From: Thalassospira sp. TSL5-1
GTDB taxonomy: Bacteria; Pseudomonadota; Alphaproteobacteria; Rhodospirillales; Thalassospiraceae
Assembly: GCF_001907695.1 (NCBI RefSeq)
Contig: NZ_KV880637.1
Location: 992,001 to 1,056,000, forward strand
Direction of reading: 5' to 3'
Length of the DNA stretch: 64,000 bases
The notes under the pieces were generated by a model that saw only the letters and a list, made by a program, of their open reading frames with translations, did no database searches and was not told the origin of the DNA. Below, piece after piece: positions 45,909 through 55,248 of this stretch (positions within the stretch are counted from its first letter, which is position 1; the number at the start of each line of letters is the position of its first letter). A program made the translations under genes and the position numbers.

Positions 45909-46802
45909 GTGAGCTATGACCTGATTTCTGCGCTGGGAGAGGCATCGGCCGATCTTGGCGACATGCTTGACAAAATTCTGCCGCGTCCTGACGGGCAGAT
46001 TGAAGAACGCCTGTTTGAGGCGATGCGGTATTCGACAATGGGCGAAGGCAAACGCCTGCGACCGTTTTTGGTCATGGCGTCTTCCGCGCTTTTCAAGGTA
46101 TCACGGACATCGGCGCTTCGTGTGGCCGCCGCGATTGAAATGGTGCATACCTATTCGCTGATCCATGACGATTTGCCCGCCATGGATAACGATGATCTGC
46201 GGCGCGGCAAACCGAGCTGCCATAAGCAGTTTGACGAGGCAACCGCCATTCTGGCGGGTGATGCCCTGTTGACCCAGGCCTTTGAAGTGCTGGCCGATGA
46301 AGAAACCCACCCCGACCCCCGTGTCTGCACCCAGCTTGTGCGCGCGATGGCGCGGGCGGCAGGCCCCTATGGCATGGTCGGTGGGCAAATGATTGATCTG
46401 ACCGGCGAGGGCAAAAGCCTGAGCGAAACGCAGGTGACGCAATTGCACTTGCTTAAAACCGGGCGGATATTCGCCTTTGCCTGTGAAGCCGGGGCAATTT
46501 TGGGCAAGGCCCCCAATACAATGCGTGTGGGACTGCGGGCCTATGCCCATGACATGGGGCTGGCCTTCCAGATCAAGGATGACCTTCTGGATGTAGAAGC
46601 CAGCAGTAATGATCTGGGCAAAACGGCAGGCAAGGACCAGGAGCAGGAAAAATCCACTTATGTGAAGCTGCTGGGCCTGGAGCGGGCCCGCGAGCAGGCA
46701 CAGATGCTGTGTGATCAGGCCATTCATCATCTTGACGCGTTTGATGACGAGGCAGAGCCCTTGCGGGCGGTTGCGCGATTTGTGATTGATCGCAAACGCT
46801 GA
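45909..46802 (+). CDS. ispA: Farnesyl diphosphate synthase (polyprenyl synthetase family)
   Basis: A 297-residue prenyltransferase. The first Asp-rich motif IHDDLPAMDNDD has the four-residue insertion typical of bacterial type II FPP/GGPP synthases. GKPSCHKQFDEATAILAGDAL follows, and the second motif is FQIKDDLLD. It condenses IPP with allylic diphosphates to C15 (or C20). GTG 45909 is preceded by GGAG at seven bases. It sits between xseB and dxs, coupling the supply of isoprenoid precursors with chain building. Confidence 0.95.
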   Translation: MSYDLISALGEASADLGDMLDKILPRPDGQIEERLFEAMRYSTMGEGKRLRPFLVMASSALFKVSRTSALRVAAAIEMVHTYSLIHDDLPAMDNDDLRRGKPSCHKQFDEATAILAGDALLTQAFEVLADEETHPDPRVCTQLVRAMARAAGPYGMVGGQMIDLTGEGKSLSETQVTQLHLLKTGRIFAFACEAGAILGKAPNTMRVGLRAYAHDMGLAFQIKDDLLDVEASSNDLGKTAGKDQEQEKSTYVKLLGLERAREQAQMLCDQAIHHLDAFDDEAEPLRAVARFVIDRKR

Positions 46803-46828
46803 CCCATAGGGCAAAACAGAGCTGCCTT

Positions 46829-47791
46829 ATGCCGGAGATGCAGGAAAAACCCGCCTATCATGCAGGCTTTCGGGACCGGGTGTTTGACAAGGACCCGTTC
46901 CCGTTGGCCCTGTGGTACCCGTCAGAGGGCACAGAAACGCCAGTACGCCATATGGGCGTTGCCAGCATGGCGGTCCGCAATGGTGATTTCGCGCCGGGCG
47001 GGCCGTTTCCACTGGTACTGATTTCGCATGGCTCGGAAGGGCACCGTTTTGTGCATTTCTGGCTGGCGGAATATCTGGCCCGGCGCGGCTATATTGTCGC
47101 GGCGTTGCAGCATAATGGCGATAATTACCTTGATGCCGCGGATGCGCGGTCATTGGCGATTATTGAACGGCGCCCGCTGGAAATGAAACAGGCGCTGGAC
47201 CTTCTGTTGGCGCAGGATGATATTGCCCCGCATATTGATGCCACCCGCATTTGCGCCCTGGGGCATTCGGCGGGCGGGGCAACGGTTTTCAAACTGGCGG
47301 GCTGGCAGTTCGATGCCGGGGAATGGCAGCGTTATTGCGCCATCAATCGCGACTCAGACCGGGTGATTTGCGAATTTGTGCCTGATCAGAGGGCGTTAAA
47401 CCGTTTGCACGATCGCTATGGTGCGCCAATTGTGCCTGCCGGCGATGACCGCATTTCGGCCATCATTGCCATTGCGCCGGCCTTTGGCGTGGCGGCAACA
47501 TCCGCCGGGTTTGAAAATGTTGATGTTCCGATGCTGGTGATCGAGGCGGAAACCGATGAAGTTTTGCCCCATGATGTCAATGCTGCGCGTTTTCGCCAGT
47601 TGTTGCAGGGTAGGGCCGGTTTTGTGCGCATCAAGGGGGCGGGGCATTATTCGTTTTTGCCACCCTGTACCGATTTTATTGCGCAAAATTTCCCCCATTT
47701 GTGCCGGGATTTTGGCCGCGAAAGACAGCATATTCATAACAGTGTGCAGCAGCTTGTCGGGCATTTTCTGGATCGTGTTTTAACGCGCTGA
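46829..47791 (+). CDS. Alpha/beta hydrolase, PAF-acetylhydrolase or dienelactone-hydrolase type
   Basis: A 320-residue protein with the nucleophile elbow GHSAGG near residue 150, an oxyanion strand FPLVLISHGSEGHRF, and a C-terminal catalytic His in GAGHYSFLPP. The Asp is likely in EAETDEVLPHD. Its overall layout matches predicted dienelactone hydrolases or PAF acetylhydrolase-like esterases; no substrate can be assigned. It is inserted between ispA and dxs, which are often adjacent in related bacteria. No signal peptide is visible. Confidence 0.83.
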   Translation: MPEMQEKPAYHAGFRDRVFDKDPFPLALWYPSEGTETPVRHMGVASMAVRNGDFAPGGPFPLVLISHGSEGHRFVHFWLAEYLARRGYIVAALQHNGDNYLDAADARSLAIIERRPLEMKQALDLLLAQDDIAPHIDATRICALGHSAGGATVFKLAGWQFDAGEWQRYCAINRDSDRVICEFVPDQRALNRLHDRYGAPIVPAGDDRISAIIAIAPAFGVAATSAGFENVDVPMLVIEAETDEVLPHDVNAARFRQLLQGRAGFVRIKGAGHYSFLPPCTDFIAQNFPHLCRDFGRERQHIHNSVQQLVGHFLDRVLTR

Positions 47792-47922
47792 ATTTGGCGT
47801 AATTTCGGGGTCGCTAATTTTGTTTAACCCCGCTATTTTACGGCCCTTGCAATGGGATTGCCAAAGCGTCACCCTGTTGTCATGAAATCAAACGCTGAGA
47901 GAACACAAAAATCGAGTTCGGC

Positions 47923-49839
47923 ATGACCACCTCCAAGACCCCGCTGCTTGACACTGTTACGATCCCGTCAGACCTGCGCAAGTTGCAGCCAGCGCAACTG
48001 CGACAGCTTGCCGATGAATTGCGACAGGAAACCATTGATGCCGTCTCGGTCACGGGCGGGCATTTGGGGGCCGGGCTGGGTGTGGTCGAACTGACCGTTG
48101 CCATCCATTACCTGTTTGATACCCCGCATGACCGTTTGATCTGGGATGTGGGGCATCAGTGCTATCCGCATAAAATTCTGACCGGGCGGCGTGACCGTAT
48201 TCGTACCCTGCGCCAGGGCGGCGGGCTGTCGGGCTTTACCAAACGCGCGGAATCCGAATATGACCCGTTTGGGGCGGGCCATAGCTCTACCTCGATTTCG
48301 GCGGGTTTGGGCATGGCGGTGGCCAATCAGCTATCGGATGACAAACGCAAAAACGTGATTGCCGTGATTGGCGATGGCGCGATGAGTGCGGGCATGGCCT
48401 ATGAAGCCATGAACAATGCGGCTGCGACCGACCAGCGCCTGATTGTGATTTTGAACGACAATGACATGTCGATTGCCCCGCCGGTGGGCTCCATGTCGGG
48501 CTATCTGTCCCGGTTGATTTCGGGCAAAAGCTATCAGGGGTTGCGCAATGCGGCCAAGGGGCTGACCAAACATTTGCCCCGCCAGATCGAGGAAGCCGCC
48601 CGCAAAATAGAGGAATATACCCGTGGTATGGTAACGGGGGGCACCCTGTTTGAAGAAATGGGGTTCTTCTATGTCGGACCGATTGACGGGCATAACCTGG
48701 ACCATTTATTGCCGGTTCTGAAAAATGTGCGCGATGCCGACCTTGATGGCCCGGTATTGATCCATGCCGTGACGCAGAAGGGCAAGGGTTATGCCCCGGC
48801 GGAACATGCGGCGGATAAATATCACGGCGTTGCCAAGTTTGACGTGGTAACGGGCAAGCAGGCCAAGCCAACCCCCAATGCACCGTCCTACACCAAGGTT
48901 TATGGTGAAACGCTGGTCAAGCTGGGGCAGAAGGACGAAAAGGTAACGGCGATTACCGCCGCCATGCCATCGGGCACGGGGGTTAACCTGTTTGCCGATG
49001 CCTTCCCGGAACGGTCCTTTGATGTTGGCATTGCCGAACAGCATGCCGTGACCTTTGCTGCCGGTATGGCGTGTGAAGGGTACAAACCGTTTTGCACCAT
49101 TTATTCCACTTTCCTGCAACGCGGCTATGACCAGTTGGTGCATGATGTGGTGGTGCAAAACCTGCCGGTGCGTTTTGCGCTTGATCGTGCTGGTCTTGTG
49201 GGGGCCGATGGCGCGACCCATGCCGGGGCGTATGATCTGGCCTATCTGGGATGTTTGCCCAATATCGTGCTGATGGCCCCGGCCGACGAAGCCGAACTGG
49301 TCCATATGACCACCACGGCCTGGGCCATTGATGACCGCCCCAGCGCGTTTCGATATCCGCGCGGCGAGGGTGTTGGTGTTGAACTGCCTGCTGAAGGTCA
49401 GGTTCTGGAAATTGGCAAGGGGCGTGTTTTGCGTGAAGGCAGCAAAGTTGCCATTCTTTCCTATGGTACCCGCCTTGCGGAATCCCTTTCTGCAGCCGAG
49501 GATCTGGCAGCACGGGGCCTTTCCACCACGGTGGCCGATGCCCGCTTTGCCAAGCCGCTGGACGGTGAATTGATCGAGAAACTGGCGCGTAATCATGAAG
49601 TGCTGATTACGATCGAAGAAGGATCAATTTGCGGGTTTGGTGCGCTGGTCTTGCAGCATATGGCAGGGCAGGGTTTGCTGGATATGGGCCTGAAGGTAAG
49701 GACCATGACCTTGCCCGATACGCTGCTGGACCATGACAAACCCGAAAAACAATATGCCGAAGCCGGCCTTGATGCCAGCGCGATTGTCAGCACCGCATTG
49801 TCGGCACTGGGCCTGGATGAAAGCAAGGCGCGGGCCTGA
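47923..49839 (+). CDS. dxs: 1-deoxy-D-xylulose-5-phosphate synthase
   Basis: A 638-residue thiamine-diphosphate enzyme that joins pyruvate and glyceraldehyde-3-phosphate as the first step of the MEP isoprenoid pathway. The TPP motif [17 protein letters not shown] is intact, as are the N-terminal [20 protein letters not shown] and transketolase-type [19 protein letters not shown]. Length matches the family. The ribosome site before ATG 47923 is weak. A terminator follows at 49944. tlyA, which often follows dxs in alphaproteobacteria, lies 13.7 kb further on. Confidence 0.97.
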   Translation: MTTSKTPLLDTVTIPSDLRKLQPAQLRQLADELRQETIDAVSVTGGHLGAGLGVVELTVAIHYLFDTPHDRLIWDVGHQCYPHKILTGRRDRIRTLRQGGGLSGFTKRAESEYDPFGAGHSSTSISAGLGMAVANQLSDDKRKNVIAVIGDGAMSAGMAYEAMNNAAATDQRLIVILNDNDMSIAPPVGSMSGYLSRLISGKSYQGLRNAAKGLTKHLPRQIEEAARKIEEYTRGMVTGGTLFEEMGFFYVGPIDGHNLDHLLPVLKNVRDADLDGPVLIHAVTQKGKGYAPAEHAADKYHGVAKFDVVTGKQAKPTPNAPSYTKVYGETLVKLGQKDEKVTAITAAMPSGTGVNLFADAFPERSFDVGIAEQHAVTFAAGMACEGYKPFCTIYSTFLQRGYDQLVHDVVVQNLPVRFALDRAGLVGADGATHAGAYDLAYLGCLPNIVLMAPADEAELVHMTTTAWAIDDRPSAFRYPRGEGVGVELPAEGQVLEIGKGRVLREGSKVAILSYGTRLAESLSAAEDLAARGLSTTVADARFAKPLDGELIEKLARNHEVLITIEEGSICGFGALVLQHMAGQGLLDMGLKVRTMTLPDTLLDHDKPEKQYAEAGLDASAIVSTALSALGLDESKARA

Positions 49840-49943
49840 AACACGGTGGTTTCAGGTTCTGATCCTGAGGCGCTGAAACCCGGCAACGGTCTGATCTGGC
49901 TTGTGAAACGAGCCTGCCATGACATTGTTTGACTTGAGATGTG

Positions 49944-49979
49944 AAACGTCGCCAAATTGTATTTGGCGGCGTTTTTTTG
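49944..49979 (+). terminator. Terminator after dxs
   Basis: AAACGTCGCCAAAT (49944-49957) pairs with ATTTGGCGGCGTTT (49961-49974) with one G-U pair and a three-base loop; seven T follow. Confidence 0.92.
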
Positions 49980-50024
49980 TTTTGTGTGGGTTTTGAATTT
50001 TACTTGATATTTATTTGTGTTTTC

Positions 50025-50038
50025 TGTGAATATTCACA
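50025..50038. promoter_or_regulatory. Perfect 14-bp palindrome TGTGAATATTCACA
   Basis: TGTGAATATTCACA is its own reverse complement. It lies in a strongly AT-rich stretch between the dxs terminator and a small gene at 50162. Two-fold symmetry and position suggest an operator for a dimeric regulator; which one is not known. Confidence 0.55.
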
Positions 50039-50072
50039 AGTATTTATTCGATTATCGGCTTTTGTATTTTGC

Positions 50073-50090
50073 ATTTATTTGTAAATAAAT
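50073..50090. promoter_or_regulatory. 18-bp inverted repeat ATTTATTT-GT-AAATAAAT
   Basis: ATTTATTT (50073-50080) and AAATAAAT (50083-50090) are exact reverse complements around GT. It is the second dyad in the same AT-rich region, 35 bases after the first, and 71 bases before the small gene. The low base diversity makes it weaker evidence than the first palindrome. Confidence 0.4.
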
Positions 50091-50161
50091 TGACTTTTAT
50101 ATTTATAGGGTGCAATGTTCATTTCTTAAGTCAGACCCCTGACTTTCAAAATGGAGGAAGC

Positions 50162-50302
50162 ATGATGAGTTTCCAGAAATTCTCTGCCTCTCAGAACAAG
50201 CCTTCCACTTCTGCCGATGCGAAAACGCAAAACGTCTCCCATCCGGTTGACGCGGCAGTGCCGAAGGCAAAACCCGAAGCAAAATCCTCGAAAAAAGTTT
50301 AG
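50162..50302 (+). CDS. Small basic protein of unknown function (46 aa)
   Basis: I do not recognise this protein. MMSFQKFSASQNKPSTSADA opens a Ser-, Lys-, Ala- and Pro-rich chain with no predicted structure and a basic C-terminus (KAKPEAKSSKKV). GGAGGAAGC just before the double ATG is a very good ribosome site, which is the main reason for calling it. It follows an AT-rich region with two dyads and precedes two other small genes, separated by a weak hairpin. It may bind nucleic acid or membranes through its charge; that is only a guess. Confidence 0.6.
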   Translation: MMSFQKFSASQNKPSTSADAKTQNVSHPVDAAVPKAKPEAKSSKKV

Positions 50303-50333
50303 TTCGCGCATTTGTGCGAATCTAAGCGGTGAT

Positions 50334-50355
50334 CGGGGGCGAAAACCCCCGTTTT
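50334..50355 (+). terminator. Short terminator-like hairpin between small genes
   Basis: CGGGGG (50334-50339) pairs with CCCCCG (50346-50351) followed by TTTT. The short stem and short T-run suggest partial termination only. Confidence 0.5.
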
Positions 50356-50389
50356 ACTGTTACTTTTTCGTAATTCCAAGGTGACGAAA

Positions 50390-50734
50390 ATGCCAATCAC
50401 GCGCGTAACACACAAGCCGGTTGCGTTTTCCGGGCCCTTTTATTTGAACGGTTACGATGAAACCTTTCCTGCGGGCGAGTATGACGTTGAAACCGATGAA
50501 GAACTGATTGAAGGGGTTTCCTTCCTGGCCTACCGCCGGATTGCAACATTGCTGCATGTGCGTAGCAAAACCGGCGCACGCACATTGACTATTGACCCCC
50601 GGGAACTGGATCTTGCGATTTTGGTTGATCGCGGTGGATGCGGTGCAATGGCCCAGGATGCCGAACCAAAGCGGGATGCACAGTTAAAAGAGGCCATTTC
50701 CCGGGCCGAAAACGAAGGCATGACGGATATATGA
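50390..50734 (+). CDS. Small conserved-looking protein of unknown function (114 aa)
   Basis: A soluble 114-residue protein starting MPITRVTHKPVAFSGPFYL, followed by a charged strand (YDVETDEELIEGVSFLAYRR) and a helical acidic C-terminus. I recall similar unnamed proteins in rhizobia and relatives, but no function. AAGGTGA lies five bases before ATG 50390. Its stop overlaps the start of the next small gene by four bases (ATGA), so the two are translated together. It may be a partner of that membrane protein. Confidence 0.75.
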   Translation: MPITRVTHKPVAFSGPFYLNGYDETFPAGEYDVETDEELIEGVSFLAYRRIATLLHVRSKTGARTLTIDPRELDLAILVDRGGCGAMAQDAEPKRDAQLKEAISRAENEGMTDI

Positions 50735-50862
50735 TGGTTTTAATCGCGCATGAACAGCGCCCCGTCGATGCGGCCTGGATGCCGTTGCACTCCCTGTTTG
50801 CAAGGGCGATGCTGATGTTGATCGTGACGATATTTACGACATTGTTTGTTTTCGGTGTGTAA
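50731..50862 (+). CDS. 43-residue single-helix membrane protein, coupled to the preceding gene
   Basis: MMVLIAHEQRPVDAAWMPLH is followed by one hydrophobic helix rich in Met, Leu, Ile and Phe and ending FVFGV. Start and previous stop overlap as ATGA, a common sign of coupled genes. No lipobox or signal-cleavage site is visible. Function is unknown. A terminator shared with the convergent TonB receptor gene follows at 50891. Confidence 0.7.
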   Translation: MMVLIAHEQRPVDAAWMPLHSLFARAMLMLIVTIFTTLFVFGV

Positions 50863-50890
50863 ACCTGCCTTTGGGCGGGATGCAAATTGA

Positions 50891-50925
50891 AAAAGGCCAC
50901 CTGTGCAAAACAGGCGGCCTTTTGT
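50891..50925. terminator. Bidirectional terminator between small genes and the TonB receptor
   Basis: AAAAGGCC (50891-50898) pairs with GGCCTTTT (50916-50923), with CCTGT/ACAGG inside across one mismatch. T or A runs lie on both sides. Confidence 0.85.
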
Positions 50926-50946
50926 GTGTTTGAACTGTTGAAGCGA

Positions 50947-53151
50947 TTAAAAATCAACCGTCAATGACAGTTTCGCCGTCAGCGGTGCGCCCATCGTAAG
51001 GTACCCGCCATTGGCCGATGCCCAATAATCGTTATTGGTGACATTTTCGACATTGGCGCGCAGCGTGACCGGATAGGTGCGAATGTCGGTTTCATAGCGT
51101 GCACCAAGATCAAGGCGGGTCCAGGACGGAATTTCCAGACTGTTGGCGGTATTGGCATATTGGCTGCCGGTATGAACCACACGGGCGTTGATCGTTGCGC
51201 CCTTAACAAAAGGCAGATCGTATTCAACGCCCAGCTTGGCGATATAATCGGGCACGCCAATCGGGGTGTTGCCTTCGTCGGCGGCATTGTTCAAATCGGT
51301 CAGTTTGGCATCATAAAGGGTGACGCCACCCAAAATGCGCGTTCCGGTCACAGGTTCGCCAAAGACCTGAAATTCAAGCCCGCGATTGCGTTGTGTGCCA
51401 TCGGCAACATAGGTGCCATTGCGGACAAAGGCCGAGGGTTCCTCGATCTGGAACAGGGCGATAGAGCCGCCAAAGGTGCCAAAATCGGCCTTGGTGCCCA
51501 CTTCGTATTGTTTCGACACATAGGGATCAAGCTGTTCGCCGGGGTTGCTGACACCCGAAAACGGTGCCGTCTGCCCGACAGAAAGCGCCTCGGTATAGTT
51601 GGCATAAACAGAAACCTGCTCGGTCACATTGGCGACGATGCCGACCATCGGTGAATCTTCATCGACTTTTTGATTGGCACTTTGGCTGCCATCAGCAAGC
51701 GAGAAGGTTGTTGTTTGCACCGTCTGGTGACGAATGCCGGCTGTGATATGCAGGCGATCATCCAGAAAACTGGCGGTATCGGCGATGAACAGGCTGGAAA
51801 CGGTGGTGGTATTGCGCAAGGTCGGATCACCAAGATTGCCCGACGGCGTGCCTAGCGGCGGAAAGGATGATGGAGTTTCGCCATAAATATTGCCGGTAGC
51901 GCGGGGGGCGGTACCAAAGGCCCAGGCCTGGTGGCTTTTATTCCACATGCCTGATGCACCGACATTCAGTTCATGTGATACGTCCAGCGTATCGAACTTG
52001 ATGCGCGCCCCGCCCATTGCCGTGTTGGTGGTATCGTTGCGCACAATATAGGAGCTGCTATAGCTCATGGTGCCATCGGTACCATCAATCCGCGAGGTGG
52101 AATAGATACCGGATTCCTCCATATGCCGGGTGCCGAGCGCGATGTAGCCCATGACATTTTCATTGAAGTCATGTTCGACACGGCCCTGAATGAAATCATC
52201 CTGCAAATCGGCCCAGGTGCCATCGGCGTTGAAATTGTGCGATGCAGACGGCGCATCGGGAATACTGGTAAGGGCGCTGTTAAGCGTGATGGAGGTGCGG
52301 CTATGATCGATGTTTTTTTCGTTATGGCCGCTATCGATGGTGATGCGGGTGTCGTCGCCGCGATAATCAAATGACAACGCCCCGGCAACGGTTTCGCGCT
52401 GCTCGTCGTCGATTGCGGTATTGCCATTGGCGTATTTCAGGTTCGCGCGAATGCCAAACTGCTTGTCCTTGCCAAAACGGCGACCGACATCAAGATGGGT
52501 ACCTACTTCGCTGTCCATGCCGTAGGTGGTGGTCAGGCTGGTGATGGGGGTATCTGTTGCACGCTTGGGCACCAGGTTGATGGACCCGCCAATGCCGCTG
52601 CCGCCCGGTGACATGCCGTTCAAAAAGCCCGATGCCCCCTTGGTGACTTCAACACGGTCATACATCGAAACATCGACCAATTGACGCGGGGCCGTGCCAT
52701 ACAGGCCGTCCAGCGACACATCATCGCCATCCAGCACAAATCCCCGGATCATGTAACGGTCGCCCGACCCGCCATAGCTGTAGGATGTGATCACGCCGGG
52801 GTCATTATCGACCACATCGGCAATGGTATCGGCCTGCTGGTCCTTGATCAGTTTTTCCGTATAGGCCGAACTGTTGATGGCGGTGTCGAGCACATCCTTG
52901 TTGCCCAGAACACCGGCACGTCCGCCCGAGGCAACCTGACCGCCCGCATAGACGGACGGGGTGGGATCGCCAGCCTCGTTTTGGGCCTGGCCTTCGATGG
53001 TGATGGGGGCAAGCTTCACGGCCTGTTCATCCGGCTTTTGGGACTTGGTGGTTTCCTGTGCGGAAACAGGCGCGGAAGAAAGGGCAAGAAGGCTTGCCGA
53101 CGCCAGCAGTGCCAACCCAAATGGGCGGCGGCATTTTGCAGAAAATGACAT
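50947..53151 (-). CDS. TonB-dependent siderophore receptor
   Basis: A 734-residue outer-membrane protein. An export signal (cut near VSA/QETT) is followed by a likely TonB box (APITIEG near residue 50), a plug domain (~80-200, with MIRGFVLDGDDVSLDGLYG and VEVTKGASGFLNGM) and a beta barrel that ends in Phe. The DRYMIRGF form is typical of ferric-siderophore receptors such as those for ferrichrome or hydroxamates; the ligand is not certain. A near-perfect Fur site lies 82 bases upstream, so low iron should induce it. No siderophore synthesis or ABC uptake gene is adjacent. Confidence 0.92.
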   Translation of the reverse strand: MSFSAKCRRPFGLALLASASLLALSSAPVSAQETTKSQKPDEQAVKLAPITIEGQAQNEAGDPTPSVYAGGQVASGGRAGVLGNKDVLDTAINSSAYTEKLIKDQQADTIADVVDNDPGVITSYSYGGSGDRYMIRGFVLDGDDVSLDGLYGTAPRQLVDVSMYDRVEVTKGASGFLNGMSPGGSGIGGSINLVPKRATDTPITSLTTTYGMDSEVGTHLDVGRRFGKDKQFGIRANLKYANGNTAIDDEQRETVAGALSFDYRGDDTRITIDSGHNEKNIDHSRTSITLNSALTSIPDAPSASHNFNADGTWADLQDDFIQGRVEHDFNENVMGYIALGTRHMEESGIYSTSRIDGTDGTMSYSSSYIVRNDTTNTAMGGARIKFDTLDVSHELNVGASGMWNKSHQAWAFGTAPRATGNIYGETPSSFPPLGTPSGNLGDPTLRNTTTVSSLFIADTASFLDDRLHITAGIRHQTVQTTTFSLADGSQSANQKVDEDSPMVGIVANVTEQVSVYANYTEALSVGQTAPFSGVSNPGEQLDPYVSKQYEVGTKADFGTFGGSIALFQIEEPSAFVRNGTYVADGTQRNRGLEFQVFGEPVTGTRILGGVTLYDAKLTDLNNAADEGNTPIGVPDYIAKLGVEYDLPFVKGATINARVVHTGSQYANTANSLEIPSWTRLDLGARYETDIRTYPVTLRANVENVTNNDYWASANGGYLTMGAPLTAKLSLTVDF

Positions 53152-53173
53152 ATCGGTTTCCCAAGACTATTGC

Positions 53174-53191
53174 GCAGGTCCGCTGACCTGC
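53174..53191 (-). promoter_or_regulatory. Hairpin in the leader of the TonB receptor mRNA
   Basis: GCAGGTC (53174-53180) pairs perfectly with GACCTGC (53185-53191) around four bases. On the minus strand it ends 22 bases before the start codon, where it could affect ribosome access or mRNA stability. No T-run follows. Confidence 0.4.
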
Positions 53192-53232
53192 AAAACTGCT
53201 CCCGGTTATCACTATTGATAATTAATCTCAAC

Positions 53233-53251
53233 GATAATGATCATCACTATC
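53233..53251 (-). promoter_or_regulatory. Fur box upstream of the TonB receptor gene
   Basis: GATAATGATCATCACTATC matches the 19-base Fur consensus GATAATGATAATCATTATC at 17 positions. A second, looser repeat (GTTATCACTATTGATAAT, 53205-53222) lies closer to the gene. The site is 82 bases from the start codon, in the promoter range. Confidence 0.82.
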
Positions 53252-53471
53252 ATTTGCGATATAATTGTTCAGTTTTGCAATTTGCCGTTTCAAGGATTTG
53301 AAATCTGTGCGTGTAAATTTTGGGGAAACTTAAGGTGGGTTCTCTTTTTGCGTGTATTTTGGCGTGTACAACGCAATTTGGCTGGTGAAAGTACTTTCTT
53401 ACCAGCCCCTCAGCAGCCCTATAGGAAAACCAAAATTCGTGATATTGCGAGCGAGTCGCAGAAGAAACGGG

Positions 53472-54254
53472 TTAGTCCTTATAGATCATTTTATGAGTCA
53501 TGCCGCCATCAATGCGCAGGGTTTCCCCGGTGATAAAGCCGGACTTTTCTCCATCGAGTAAAAAGGCCACCGCATTGGCAATATCTGCCGGGATACCGAC
53601 ACGCCCGGCCGGATGCTGGCTTTTGTCGGTTTCGCTATGGACCGGCGTGCTGCGGTTGGCCGATTTTTGCCAGTCCGCAACCTCGATCCAGCCCGGTGCA
53701 ATGGCATTCACGCGCACCGCCCCCGAAAGGCTGACGGCCATGGCATGGGTCAGCGCGACAAGCCCGCCTTTGGTGGCGGCATAGGCCTCGCTATTGGCTT
53801 CGGACTGAAAGGCGCGGGTGGAGGCGATGTTAACGATGGCACCCTTGCTTTTGCGCAAATGCTGGGTGGCGTGTTTGGCCGCCAGAAACGCCCCGCCCAG
53901 ATTGACATTGATCACGCGACGCCAGTTTTCCCAATCCAGATGTTCAAACGGGCCATTATCGGGATTGGCGATGCTGGCATTGTTCACCAGCCCGTCAATG
54001 CGGCCAAAGCGGTCAATCGTGCGCTGGATGGCAAGGGCAACATCGTCCTCATTCGCGACGTCACCGGCAAAAAACAGGCAGCGTTCCCGCTTATCCGCGT
54101 TCAGGGCCTCCATTGCCTCGCGGCCTGCTTCTTCATCAAGATCAAACATCATGACTTTCCAACCGGCATCGAGCAAATGCAGGCTGATGCCCAAACCCAG
54201 CCCTTGGGCGCCACCGGTCACAAACGCGACTTTGGGATGTTGCATGTCGTTCAT
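53472..54254 (-). CDS. SDR family oxidoreductase (glucose/ribitol-dehydrogenase-like)
   Basis: A 260-residue classical SDR. TGGAQGLGLGIS binds NAD(P); NNAS replaces the usual NNAG. The Ser-Tyr-Lys triad is seen in IASTRAF and YAATKGGL, and the C-terminus has GETLRIDGGMTHKM. The substrate is unknown. It stands 41 bases after a medium-chain alcohol-dehydrogenase-like gene on the same strand, so the two are likely co-transcribed. Confidence 0.92.
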   Translation of the reverse strand: MNDMQHPKVAFVTGGAQGLGLGISLHLLDAGWKVMMFDLDEEAGREAMEALNADKRERCLFFAGDVANEDDVALAIQRTIDRFGRIDGLVNNASIANPDNGPFEHLDWENWRRVINVNLGGAFLAAKHATQHLRKSKGAIVNIASTRAFQSEANSEAYAATKGGLVALTHAMAVSLSGAVRVNAIAPGWIEVADWQKSANRSTPVHSETDKSQHPAGRVGIPADIANAVAFLLDGEKSGFITGETLRIDGGMTHKMIYKD

Positions 54255-54295
54255 GGTGTTTACCGTCCTGTTTGATGGTGGGGGTGATCCCGGTA

Positions 54296-55246
54296 TCAGA
54301 ATTGCAAAACCGGTTTTTCCAACCGGCCGGGCTGATGAAAAAAGTTAATGGCGTTTTTCCAGTCTGCCAGGTCAAAAACCGCAATCGGCGGCAGGCTGGC
54401 ATCGTGTAGCAGCGGCCAAAGCTGATCAAACCAGCCCTGCCATTTAGCGGGCGAAACGGTTTCCAGCCGGTCGCGCAGATGAAACCGCTTAATGCGCGCC
54501 ACGGCATTTTCCGGCAGGGCGAAAAGCTGGCCTGACAACAGGCCATAGGACACCAGAACACTGCCGTCGGGCATATGTGCGAGTAACTGTCGGGCAAGGT
54601 CGCCGCCCACGGCATCAAATACAATGTCGGCGCTGTTGGCCGCGTCTGTCAGGGCGGCTTCGTTGGTCATATCAACGGGATGGGCCCCAAGCTCTTCAAT
54701 GCCGGTTTTGCGCACGGCGCTGCGGTATATGCCGGTAACAGAGGCTGCGCCCTGTGCCAATGCCCATTGAGTTAACAGGCCCGCACAGGAAGACCCGGCA
54801 GCGGTCACAAGGATGTTTTTGTCCTTTACCGGCCAAAGATCAAGCATCAACCATGCCGCCAGCGGATTGATATAGCCACGTAGCGCAATGTCGTCCGGGA
54901 TGTTGTCGGGCACAGCGACCATCAAGGCGGGATCGGCATCGACAAAGTTTTGCCAGGTGCCGGTTGTGCGCAGGGGCATGACCCGCTGCCCCACCGAAAA
55001 CGGGCAGGTCGCGTCCGCGGCCTTTTCAACAAGGGTGCCCAGCCCTTCATACCCGGCAATTTGCGGCGTCGAAATGCGATGGTGATAGGCCCCCGTTACC
55101 GGAATCAGGTCGGACGGGTTTATGGGCGCGGCGATCATTTCCACCCGAACCAGCCCGCTTTCAAGCGGTTTCAGTGGGGTTGTTTCAAGGCCAAGAACGT
55201 CGAGCGGGTCGCCAAACTGCCGATACCAAAGGGCCGAATTCTTCAT
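54296..55246 (-). CDS. Zinc-independent MDR oxidoreductase (enoyl-CoA reductase / quinone reductase like)
   Basis: A 316-residue medium-chain dehydrogenase with the GroES-like N-domain (APINPSDLIPVTGAY, GYEGLG) and a Rossmann domain (ILVTAAGSSCAGLLTQWAL). No zinc ligands are seen. The N-terminal PINPSDL pattern is like mitochondrial-type enoyl-thioester reductases (MECR) and related quinone reductases. An inverted repeat TTATCTGCC/GGCAGATAA lies directly upstream. It probably forms a unit with the SDR gene behind it. Confidence 0.85.
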   Translation of the reverse strand: MKNSALWYRQFGDPLDVLGLETTPLKPLESGLVRVEMIAAPINPSDLIPVTGAYHHRISTPQIAGYEGLGTLVEKAADATCPFSVGQRVMPLRTTGTWQNFVDADPALMVAVPDNIPDDIALRGYINPLAAWLMLDLWPVKDKNILVTAAGSSCAGLLTQWALAQGAASVTGIYRSAVRKTGIEELGAHPVDMTNEAALTDAANSADIVFDAVGGDLARQLLAHMPDGSVLVSYGLLSGQLFALPENAVARIKRFHLRDRLETVSPAKWQGWFDQLWPLLHDASLPPIAVFDLADWKNAINFFHQPGRLEKPVLQF

Positions 55247-55248
55247 GT

